Positions 50,397 through 57,599 of a stretch of 64,000 nt of DNA are shown here, piece after piece (positions within the stretch are counted from its first letter, which is position 1; each line of letters opens with the position of its first letter). This DNA comes from Janthinobacterium sp. BJB426 (GTDB lineage Bacteria > Pseudomonadota > Gammaproteobacteria > Burkholderiales > Burkholderiaceae_D). The stretch covers positions 1 to 64,000 of the forward strand of contig NZ_PDZL01000017.1 in NCBI RefSeq assembly GCF_002735705.1. The letters run 5' to 3'. Made by a program: the position numbers and the translations under genes. The notes beneath the pieces were generated by a model. That model made no database searches. It was not told the DNA's origin and saw only the letters and a list, made by a program, of their open reading frames with translations.

Positions 50397-51053
50397 TTAC
50401 AATGCGCAACCTTGGGCGTCACACACGCCGCCGAGCTGCGCCTGCAACTTCGCCGGCTGGCCCAGGAAGCCGCCGATGTCGATCACGGACAATTTCCCGC
50501 TGCCATCGTCGAGCACGAAGGTGGGAAAGCCCTGCCCACCCACCTGCGCCAACAAGGCGCGGCTGGCATCGATGTGCTGCTGCGTGGCGGCGCCCGCCTG
50601 CCGCGCATACTCGGCCTCGAATGCCGCCCCATCCATGCCCAGCCCTTGCGCCAAGGTCACCAGCACGGGCACGTCGGCGATGCGCAAGCCGTCCACGTAA
50701 TGGGCGCGCTGCACGCGCTGCAGCATGTCCAGGCCCTTGCCGGCCAGGACTTCCGCCGCCAGGATGGCCGTGATCGGCGGTTCGGAATCCATCATGGCCG
50801 TCGTGTCGTTCAGCAAGCCATTGACGTAGGCGTCGCCGAAGGGCTGGCCAGACAATTGCTCGATGCGCCGGTCATGCGGCAGCACATAGCCGCGCCATGC
50901 GGGCGTGATCTGGCGGCGATTGCTGCCCGTCATCATGCCGCCGGCGTGAAACGCCATCGTCAGACCTGGCACGGCGCGCGCCGCCTCGACCAGCGGCGCG
51001 GCGCCGTAGCACCAGCCGCACAGGGGATCGAAGATGTAGTGCAGTGTGGGCAT
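50397..51053 (-). CDS. DsbA-family thiol oxidoreductase (CGWC)
   Basis: 218 residues. The N-terminal thioredoxin motif FDPLCGWCYGAAP carries a Cys-Gly-Trp-Cys active site, and the late GGQGFPTFVLDDGSG contains the cis-Pro loop. The intervening helical insert and lack of a signal peptide fit cytoplasmic DsbA-like (FrnE/HCCA-isomerase-type) proteins. The C-terminus has two extra cysteines (GGVCDAQGCAL). The ATG at 51053 has a very strong AAGGAGG site; it follows the metallo-beta-lactamase gene by 20 bases, suggesting an operon. Confidence 0.88.
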   Translation of the reverse strand: MPTLHYIFDPLCGWCYGAAPLVEAARAVPGLTMAFHAGGMMTGSNRRQITPAWRGYVLPHDRRIEQLSGQPFGDAYVNGLLNDTTAMMDSEPPITAILAAEVLAGKGLDMLQRVQRAHYVDGLRIADVPVLVTLAQGLGMDGAAFEAEYARQAGAATQQHIDASRALLAQVGGQGFPTFVLDDGSGKLSVIDIGGFLGQPAKLQAQLGGVCDAQGCAL

Positions 51054-51073
51054 GAGAGCCTCCTTGTTGCCGC

Positions 51074-51943
51074 TTACCATTTCATTTCACCTTTTGCCAC
51101 TTTCGCGCTGGTTTCCAGTGCGCCATCCAGGCCCAGCTTCGGATAGCGCATTTTCATCGCCTCGATCAGCGCGGCCGAATTGGCGGCCTTGCCCGTTTCC
51201 GCTTCAAACGTCACCAGGTAGTCGCGCGTAAAACCGATGCTGTCCGGCGTCAGCGGCGAACCGACCTTGAAGTGGCCCGGCACGACGGTCACCGGTTTCA
51301 GGGCGGCGATGCCGTCCAGGGTCTTGAGCCAGTCCTGGCGCGATTGCAGGCTTTGCGTATCGGCCGTCCACACGTGCAAGTTGCCAAACAGCACCACGCC
51401 GCCGACGACGGCCTTGATCGATGGAATCCACACATAGGTGCGCGCTGGCGTCGGGCCGGCGATATCCAGCGACTGGCCTTCCAGGCTGATGCGCTTGCCC
51501 TTCAACGCTTCCGGAATGACGATGCCGTGCGGCGCATTGTCTTTCAGAATAGGCCCCCAGTAGGCGACTTTGGCGTCGGCCTTGCGGCGGATTTCCGCGA
51601 CGGTCTCAGGCGTGGCGACGATCTTTGCCTGCGGGAACGCTGCCTTGATCACGTCGAGGCCAAAGTAAAAATCGGGATCGCTGTGGCTGATGTATACCGT
51701 CGTCAGTTTCTTGCCGCTGGCGCGGATCTTTTCCACCAGCTTTTGCGCTTCGGCGCGCGAGAATTGCGCATCGATCAGCACGGCGTCATGCTTGCCCGCG
51801 ACCAGCACGGAAGCGACGGGGAAGATGGCCGCTTCGCCCGGGTTGAAGACTTCCAGGCTCAGGGGAGCGCTGGCGGCGGCCGAGGCGGCGCCGGCGGCAA
51901 ACACGGTGGAAACGAGAACGCTGCTGATGGATTTGGAGAACAT
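51074..51943 (-). CDS. Exported metallo-beta-lactamase-fold protein with variant metal motif
   Basis: 289 residues with a signal peptide (about 1-25). The fold is indicated by SVLVAGKHDAVLIDAQFS, TVYISHSDPDFYFGLDVI, and a late VVPGHFKVGSP. The usual HxHxDH metal motif reads H87-S-D89-P-D91-F92: the second His is Asp and the His after the Asp is Phe. Later candidate ligands are His in FGNLHVWTAD and VVPGHF. It could be a mono-metal enzyme or have lost hydrolase activity. It lies between a LysR gene and the DsbA-family gene on one strand. Confidence 0.88.
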   Translation of the reverse strand: MFSKSISSVLVSTVFAAGAASAAASAPLSLEVFNPGEAAIFPVASVLVAGKHDAVLIDAQFSRAEAQKLVEKIRASGKKLTTVYISHSDPDFYFGLDVIKAAFPQAKIVATPETVAEIRRKADAKVAYWGPILKDNAPHGIVIPEALKGKRISLEGQSLDIAGPTPARTYVWIPSIKAVVGGVVLFGNLHVWTADTQSLQSRQDWLKTLDGIAALKPVTVVPGHFKVGSPLTPDSIGFTRDYLVTFEAETGKAANSAALIEAMKMRYPKLGLDGALETSAKVAKGEMKW

Positions 51944-52031
51944 GATGTGCCTTCACAAGATGATTGGGATGCATGCATCTTACGTTGCTCAATTCGGCAG
52001 AAAAACCCGTAAAAGCGCAATAGTTTGTTGC

Positions 52032-52949
52032 TTAATTCGGATGAATCGACAACTGCCGCGCCAATGCATGCAGCCATTGCCCCGCCAGTTCGCCATGCCA
52101 CACGAGCAGCACCTGCTCGCTGCAATCAACGCTGCCGGCCAGCTCGACCTGCACCAGATTGTGCGCGCGCACGGCGAAGTCGGGCAGGTAGGCCAAGGCC
52201 CGACCGGACTGCACATAGCCTAGCAGCAATTGCACGTCGTCGCTCCAGTAGCGGATGGAACGTGCCGCCACGCCGCGCCAGCCATCGGCATGGCGGCCCC
52301 GTTCCTCGCCGCACAGCAGGGAGTGCGTCGGGCTGGCAAAGGCGTGCGGCAAGATGTCCTGCATGCCGCAGCGCACGGATGCGCAGGCTGCCGGCACGCC
52401 GCGCGCCAGCACATGGCCGCGTCCGGCCGCCAGCAGCATGCGCATGCTGCCCAGCGGCGTGCTGCGCCAGCTGGCAGGCCAGTCGGCGCCGCGCTGGGCG
52501 ATGGCGTCCTGCGTCACCAGGGCCGCATGGCAGTCGCCGCGCGCCAGGGCTGCCAGCGCCGCATCCTCGAACGCCGGCTGCAGCCGCACACTGGCCTGCG
52601 GATAGGCGTCCAGCGCCGCCGCCAGGGCGTCCGCGTGGCGCCACAGCAGCAAGGCGGGGCCGGCGATGCGGCCTTCGATGGCGCCCCGCTCACCCATCAC
52701 GTCCAGGCGTGCCTGTTCGGCCAGCGCCAGCAAGATGCGCGCACGCTCGAGCAGCAGACGGCCGCTGTCGTTGAGCAGCAATTGCTTGCCGCTCCGGTCA
52801 AACAGGGGGGCGCCCATGTCGCCTTCCAGGCGGCGCAAGGCTTTCGACACGGCCGATGGCGTCAGGTGCAATTCCAGCGCCGCCGCACCCAGGGTCGGCT
52901 GGCGCGCGGCGCTGCAAAACACGCGCAGGTCGGCAAGGCTCATGTGCAT
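52032..52949 (-). CDS. LysR-family transcriptional regulator
   Basis: About 305 residues from ATG 52949 (52943 and a GTG at 52970 are alternatives). The N-terminal winged helix-turn-helix (LADLRVFCSAARQPTLGAAA, LHLTPSAVSKALRRLE) is canonical; the C-terminal effector domain follows (ALAYLPDFAVRAH near the end). It lies 88 bases upstream of the metallo-beta-lactamase gene on the same strand and divergent from the next gene, either of which may be its target. Confidence 0.9.
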   Translation of the reverse strand: MHMSLADLRVFCSAARQPTLGAAALELHLTPSAVSKALRRLEGDMGAPLFDRSGKQLLLNDSGRLLLERARILLALAEQARLDVMGERGAIEGRIAGPALLLWRHADALAAALDAYPQASVRLQPAFEDAALAALARGDCHAALVTQDAIAQRGADWPASWRSTPLGSMRMLLAAGRGHVLARGVPAACASVRCGMQDILPHAFASPTHSLLCGEERGRHADGWRGVAARSIRYWSDDVQLLLGYVQSGRALAYLPDFAVRAHNLVQVELAGSVDCSEQVLLVWHGELAGQWLHALARQLSIHPN

Positions 52950-53039
52950 GATGATTTCCAAATGGGACACGAAAAGTGAAAAATGGTTGCTGTACCGTTC
53001 ATGATACCGCCTCTATCATCCGGGCATTCCCACTCACCG

Positions 53040-53726
53040 ATGAAACCCATGCTGCGCACCCTCTTCCTTTCCCTCTTCCTGCTCGCCTCCAGCCTCGCCC
53101 ACGCCACGCCCCTGACCTGGGGCCTGCACGGCATGGTGCTGTTTGGCGGCAAGCAAGGGCTGTATGCCTCGCACCTGCCGATGTTCCATGCGCCGCACGA
53201 TTACCAGGTGGTGCTGCAAATGCGGCTGGCCGATCCCGCACTCGATGCGCGGCTGCGCCAGCAGCTCGATGGCAAGACCGCCCTGTGGACCCTCGAGCCG
53301 GAGCGCTTCGAGCTGGCGCGCCTGCTGCCGGCCGCGCCGCTGCCGCTGCGCCAGTTCCGCGCGACGGTGGTGCGCGGGCATTTCGAGAAAGATGGAAAAG
53401 CCGAACCCGGTTACGGCGCCGCCGCCATCATCGTCGAGCGCGTCCTGCTGATGCGCCGGTTGTCGCCGGCGCCAGCCAGCAACGCCAGCGCGCGCTACCT
53501 GCAGGTGGGCGACGGCACGCAGCGCTTCCTCGTCAAGCGTATCGACAGCCGCCCCGATTTCGAGCATATCGTCGCCTGGAGCAGTCCTGCTCAGGCGCCG
53601 CACGGCGACATCGTGGTGGCCAAGTCCGGCATACGGCAAACCCCGATCGCCGCCCTGCGCGCGCAGCTGGGAAAAACGGCGCGCTTGCGCGGCACGCTGT
53701 ACTTTTCCACCGAGGACGTGCGCTAA
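53040..53726 (+). CDS. Exported protein of unknown function
   Basis: 228 residues. A signal peptide (about 1-22, LAHA|TP) is followed by TWGLHGMVLFGGKQGLYASH and LPMFHAPHDYQVVLQMRL, a conserved-looking stretch with three histidines that could bind metal. The rest is a mix of beta strands and Arg-rich segments. I do not recognise the family. ATG at 53040 is chosen for the signal peptide. It is divergent from the LysR gene and lies upstream of the Pho box. Confidence 0.7.
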   Translation: MKPMLRTLFLSLFLLASSLAHATPLTWGLHGMVLFGGKQGLYASHLPMFHAPHDYQVVLQMRLADPALDARLRQQLDGKTALWTLEPERFELARLLPAAPLPLRQFRATVVRGHFEKDGKAEPGYGAAAIIVERVLLMRRLSPAPASNASARYLQVGDGTQRFLVKRIDSRPDFEHIVAWSSPAQAPHGDIVVAKSGIRQTPIAALRAQLGKTARLRGTLYFSTEDVR

Positions 53727-53773
53727 AACAACACGACCGGGGGACGCGTACCGGCGTGGCCAAATGTGTCACA

Positions 53774-53791
53774 GCGTCATGAGGGTGTCAC
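53774..53791 (+). promoter_or_regulatory. Pho box (PhoB binding site) of the alkaline phosphatase operon
   Basis: GCGTCAT (53774-53780) and GTGTCAC (53785-53791) are separated by four bases, the exact 7-4-7 layout of a PhoB box with CTGTCAT-like repeats. A further GTGTCAC at 53766-53772 lies just upstream. A -10-like TATCTT (53802-53807) starts 10 bases after the box, as in PhoB-activated promoters. The box is 40 bases upstream of the first phosphatase start. Confidence 0.75.
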
Positions 53792-53831
53792 ATTGGATTG
53801 TTATCTTGCTAGCTCTTTCAAACCTAGCCGG

Positions 53832-55292
53832 ATGAACCACATGACACGCAGAAAAATTTCCGTCGCTGGCTGCAGCGTCGCCATCACCCTGATGCTGGCC
53901 GCCTGCGGCAGCGATGCAAAAAAAGAAGAAGTAGTGGCTGAAGCGCCGCCGAAAAACGTCATCTTCTTCCTCGGCGATGGCATGGGCCTGACCACCATGA
54001 CGGCCGCGCGCATCTATTCGGTGGGCGAAGAAGGTGCGCTGACCATGGACACCCTGCCGGAAACAGCCTTCGTGAAAACCTTCTCGAACGACGCGCAAGT
54101 GACGGACAGCGCGCCGTCGATGGCCGCCTACATGACGGGCGTCAAGATGAACAATGAAGTCATCTCGATGTCGGCCAATACGGTCGCCATCGATCCTGGC
54201 ACGGATGCGAACGGCAACAAGCTGGTCAACAAATGCGGCACCGGCAACGGCACGCCCGCCACCACCCTGCTGGAACTGGCCAAAGCCAAGGGCTTTGCCG
54301 CCGGCGTCGTCAGCACGGCGCGCGTGACGCACGCCACGCCGGCCGCGACCTATTCGCACATCTGCCACCGCGACCTGGAAAACGATATCGCCGCGGCCCT
54401 GGTACCGGGCGGCACGGGCTACAACAGCGCGCTGGGCACCACCGGCCTGGACGTGGTCCTCGGCGGCGGCGCACAATTCTTCAAACCGTTCAAGGATGGC
54501 GGCAAGCGTTCCGACGGCCGCGACCTGCTGGCCGAACTGAAAGCGAAGAGCTACACGGTGGCCAACACGGGCGCCGACTTCAAGGCCGTCGATGCGGCCA
54601 AGACGGAGCGTTTGTTCGGCGTGTTCACGTCCAGCCACATGAGCTACGACCTGGACCGCGATGCAGCCAAGGAACCTAGCCTGGCGGAAATGACCACCAA
54701 GGCCATGGACGTATTAGCCAAGAACAAGAAGGGTTACTTCCTGATGGTCGAAGGCGGCCGCATCGACCATGCGCTGCATGAAACGACAGCCAAGAAAGCA
54801 CTGCAAGACACCGTCGCCTTCGATAACGCCATCAAGGCCGCCATCGAGAAAGCCAAACTGACCGACCCGACCCTGGCCAATACCCTGATCGTCGTCACGG
54901 CCGACCATGACCACACCCTGGTGCTGAACGGCTACGCCAAGCGCACGGGCAAGACGGCCGCCGGCAACCCTGGCGTGCTGGGCGTGGTGAAGAACTACGT
55001 CACCGGCGCGGTCGAAAAAGACCTCGATGGCGCACCGTATTCGATCATCGGCTTCGGCAACGGCGAAAACCGCACCCAGTCGAGCCGCGCCGCCATGGCC
55101 AGCCTCGATGAAACCGTCACCAGCGCCAATACCTACCACCAGGAAGCGGTGATACGCACGGCGGCAGGCAACGAAACCCACGGCGGCACCGACGTCTTCC
55201 TGGGCGCCATCGGCAAGGGTTCGGAAACCTTCCTGGGCACCATCGACAACACCAAAGTATTCGGCCTGGTCAAGACGGCCGGCGGTCTGTAA
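53832..55292 (+). CDS. Alkaline phosphatase, lipoprotein form
   Basis: 486 residues. A lipoprotein signal ends in LAAC (Cys25). The alkaline phosphatase superfamily core follows: NVIFFLGDGMG (metal-ligand Asp50), nucleophile Ser94 in VTDSAPSMAAYMTG, FLMVEGGRIDHALH, VVTADHDHT and the C-terminal ETHGGTDVFLGAIG. It hydrolyses phosphomonoesters at the cell envelope to release phosphate. An ATG at 53841 is an alternative start. It is the first gene after the Pho box; a paralogue follows after 29 bases. Confidence 0.93.
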   Translation: MNHMTRRKISVAGCSVAITLMLAACGSDAKKEEVVAEAPPKNVIFFLGDGMGLTTMTAARIYSVGEEGALTMDTLPETAFVKTFSNDAQVTDSAPSMAAYMTGVKMNNEVISMSANTVAIDPGTDANGNKLVNKCGTGNGTPATTLLELAKAKGFAAGVVSTARVTHATPAATYSHICHRDLENDIAAALVPGGTGYNSALGTTGLDVVLGGGAQFFKPFKDGGKRSDGRDLLAELKAKSYTVANTGADFKAVDAAKTERLFGVFTSSHMSYDLDRDAAKEPSLAEMTTKAMDVLAKNKKGYFLMVEGGRIDHALHETTAKKALQDTVAFDNAIKAAIEKAKLTDPTLANTLIVVTADHDHTLVLNGYAKRTGKTAAGNPGVLGVVKNYVTGAVEKDLDGAPYSIIGFGNGENRTQSSRAAMASLDETVTSANTYHQEAVIRTAAGNETHGGTDVFLGAIGKGSETFLGTIDNTKVFGLVKTAGGL

Positions 55293-55321
55293 TCCCCAAG
55301 AGACAAGAATTGGACAAGCAT

Positions 55322-56731
55322 ATGAAACCAGCATTGAAATCCGCCTTGAAACTGTCGCTGCTGACCACGCTCGTGGCCGCCAGCGTTGCCAGCGCCTACG
55401 CCGCCGACGCCAAGAACGTCATCTTCTTCCTCGGCGACGGCATGGGCCCGTCCGTCGTGACGGCGTCGCGCATCTACCAATATGGCGAAAACGGCAGCCT
55501 GACGATGGACACGCTGGAGCGCACGGCGCGCATCAAGACGTTCTCGAACGATGCGCAAACGACGGACAGCGCGCCATCGATGGCCGCCTACATGACCGGC
55601 GTCAAGATGAACAATGAAGTCATCTCGATGGCGCAGGAGACGATCGCCAAGGAACCGGGCCGCGACGCCAACGGCAACCTGGGCGTGGACAACTGCCCGG
55701 CCGGCGGCAAGAGCGTGCCGACCATCCTGGAACTGGCAAAAGCCAAGGGCAAGGCCGTGGGCGCCATCACCACCACGGAACTGACGCACGCCACGCCGGC
55801 GACGACGTTCTCGCACATCTGCAACCGCAATGCGCAATACGCGATCGCCGCGCAAACGGCGCCAGGCGGTGTCGGCTACAACACGGCCCTGGGCGACGGT
55901 GTCGACGTGCTGATGGGTGGCGGCCGCAACCACTTCACCCCATGGTCGGCAAGCAACAAGTATGGCCGCGCCGATGGCCGCAACCTGTTGACGGAATTTG
56001 CCGCCAAGGGCTACACCGTGGCCGCGACGAAAGCGGAAATGGCGGCGGCGCCTAGCGGAAAAAAATTCATCGGTCTGTACAGCACCCGCAGCCACCTGGA
56101 ATATGAACTGGACCGCACGGCCACGCCACCGCTGGGCGAAGGCGCGACCCAGCCTAGCCTGTCGGAAATGACCCTCAAGGCCATCGACTTGCTGTCGAAA
56201 AACGCGAACGGCTATTTCCTGATGGTTGAAGGCGGCCGCATCGACCACGCCTTGCACGGCATCAACGCCAAGCGCGCGCTGACGGACACCATCGCCTTCG
56301 ACGACGCCATCAAGGCCGCCATCGCCAAGATCAAGGAAACCGATCCGACCCTGGCCAATACCCTGATCGTCGTCACGGCCGACCATGACCACACCCTGGC
56401 CTTCAACGGCTATGGCAAGCGCGGCAACAATATCCTCGACATCAACCGCGGCTACAAGGATAACCAGCCGAGCAAGGATGCCGATGGCAATACATACACC
56501 ACCCTGGTGTTCGGCAATGGCCCGAACCGTCCTGACCTGCGCAGCAACGTCGACAGCGCCACGGCCCTGAAAGACAATTACCTGCAAGAAACAGGCGTGC
56601 GTCTGGCCAGCGAAACCCACGGCGGCGGCGACGTCAAGCTGCTGGCCACGGGCGCCGGCGCAAAACCTTTCAAGGGCACCCTGGACAACACCAAGGTGTT
56701 TGACTTGCTGAAGGCAGCGTTCGGCTTCTGA
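55322..56731 (+). CDS. Alkaline phosphatase, periplasmic form
   Basis: 469 residues with a cleavable signal peptide (about 1-27, AYA|AD) instead of a lipobox. The core is nearly the same as in the preceding paralogue: NVIFFLGDGMG, nucleophile Ser83 in TDSAPSMAAYMTGVKMNNEV, FLMVEGGRIDHALHG, VVTADHDHTLAFNG, ETHGGGDVKLLATG. The pair probably arose by tandem duplication followed by different targeting. The ATG at 55322 is preferred over the TTG at 55310. Confidence 0.93.
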   Translation: MKPALKSALKLSLLTTLVAASVASAYAADAKNVIFFLGDGMGPSVVTASRIYQYGENGSLTMDTLERTARIKTFSNDAQTTDSAPSMAAYMTGVKMNNEVISMAQETIAKEPGRDANGNLGVDNCPAGGKSVPTILELAKAKGKAVGAITTTELTHATPATTFSHICNRNAQYAIAAQTAPGGVGYNTALGDGVDVLMGGGRNHFTPWSASNKYGRADGRNLLTEFAAKGYTVAATKAEMAAAPSGKKFIGLYSTRSHLEYELDRTATPPLGEGATQPSLSEMTLKAIDLLSKNANGYFLMVEGGRIDHALHGINAKRALTDTIAFDDAIKAAIAKIKETDPTLANTLIVVTADHDHTLAFNGYGKRGNNILDINRGYKDNQPSKDADGNTYTTLVFGNGPNRPDLRSNVDSATALKDNYLQETGVRLASETHGGGDVKLLATGAGAKPFKGTLDNTKVFDLLKAAFGF

Positions 56732-56757
56732 TCCACATCAACACGGTAACCCCACCG

Positions 56758-56783
56758 GGGCGGATGGCGTAAGCCCTCCGCCC
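56758..56783 (+). repeat. Intercistronic hairpin between the second phosphatase and the His-rich gene
   Basis: GGGCGGA (56758-56764) pairs with TCCGCCC (56777-56783) around 12 bases, with no T run. It may tune expression of the downstream gene or protect the upstream mRNA. Confidence 0.5.
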
Positions 56784-56805
56784 TTCTGCACGTAAAGGCA
56801 ACACC

Positions 56806-57531
56806 ATGAAATCGTCCCTGATCGCCGTCCTCCTCGCCGCCGGCTTTGCCGCCAGCGCGCAAGCCGCCCCTGCCACGCCATCCGCTCCTGCCGACCTGGA
56901 CCTGGGCATCACCTATTACAGCCGCGTCCTGACGCCGGAAGGCGTGACGCGCGAGAGCCGCTACGAAGAAAAGATGCTGCGCCGCCCAGGCCACGTGTGG
57001 GTCGAGCGCGTGCTGGCGCCGTCGACCGATGCGCATGCGGGCCACAACCATGGCGACAACAAGAAAGTGGCACTGAAAGCCACGCAGCATGAACACAAGC
57101 ACTTCAATCCCGTGCTGATCCCGCGCCACGTGATGCTGGAAAAGAACACAGTGCGCGTGGAATACATCGATGCGCATGACAAGATCGTCGTCGCCATCCC
57201 CAAGGCCGAGTACGAAAACGTGAATTTCGACGGCTCGTGGGAAAACAGTTTTTATCTGCTGGACCCGAAACTGGTGGCCGCCATGCCGCTGTCGAAACAG
57301 GCATCAACCGTGACGGGCGCGCGCTGGCGCGAAGTGGAAAAGAATGGCGTGTTCCAGCGCATCCTGTGGGATGAGCAAAAGCAGATTCCCCTGGTCATCG
57401 AAAGCGGCGACCGCGCGAATACCTTCTATCGCCGGGTCGACGTCAAGCTGCAACCCACCGTCAGCAAGGTGCAGCCGTGGGCCAACCTGCAGAATTACGC
57501 GCAGCGCGAGTATTCCGACTACCTCGACTAA
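56806..57531 (+). CDS. Exported histidine-rich protein in the phosphatase operon
   Basis: 241 residues. A signal peptide (about 1-20, AQA|AP) precedes a mature region with clustered histidines: His77/80/82 (DAHAGHNHGD) and His95/97/99 (QHEHKHF), then His108. The rest is beta-rich with a C-terminal Tyr/Asp-rich tail (QREYSDYLD). The cluster suggests metal binding, possibly zinc, which alkaline phosphatases need. I do not recognise the family. It is 74 bases after the second phosphatase on the same strand and ends at a strong terminator, so it is probably the last gene of the Pho-box operon. Confidence 0.78.
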   Translation: MKSSLIAVLLAAGFAASAQAAPATPSAPADLDLGITYYSRVLTPEGVTRESRYEEKMLRRPGHVWVERVLAPSTDAHAGHNHGDNKKVALKATQHEHKHFNPVLIPRHVMLEKNTVRVEYIDAHDKIVVAIPKAEYENVNFDGSWENSFYLLDPKLVAAMPLSKQASTVTGARWREVEKNGVFQRILWDEQKQIPLVIESGDRANTFYRRVDVKLQPTVSKVQPWANLQNYAQREYSDYLD

Positions 57532-57552
57532 GCGCCAACTAAAATCGGGACG

Positions 57553-57583
57553 TAAAAAAAGCCAGGGACATTCCTGGCTTTTG
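57553..57583. terminator. Bidirectional terminator between the His-rich gene and topB
   Basis: AAAAAAAGCCAGG and CCTGGCTTTTGTTT form a stem with A/T runs on either side, between convergent genes. Confidence 0.88.
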
Positions 57584-57599
57584 TTTGGTTTGCGTCCGA

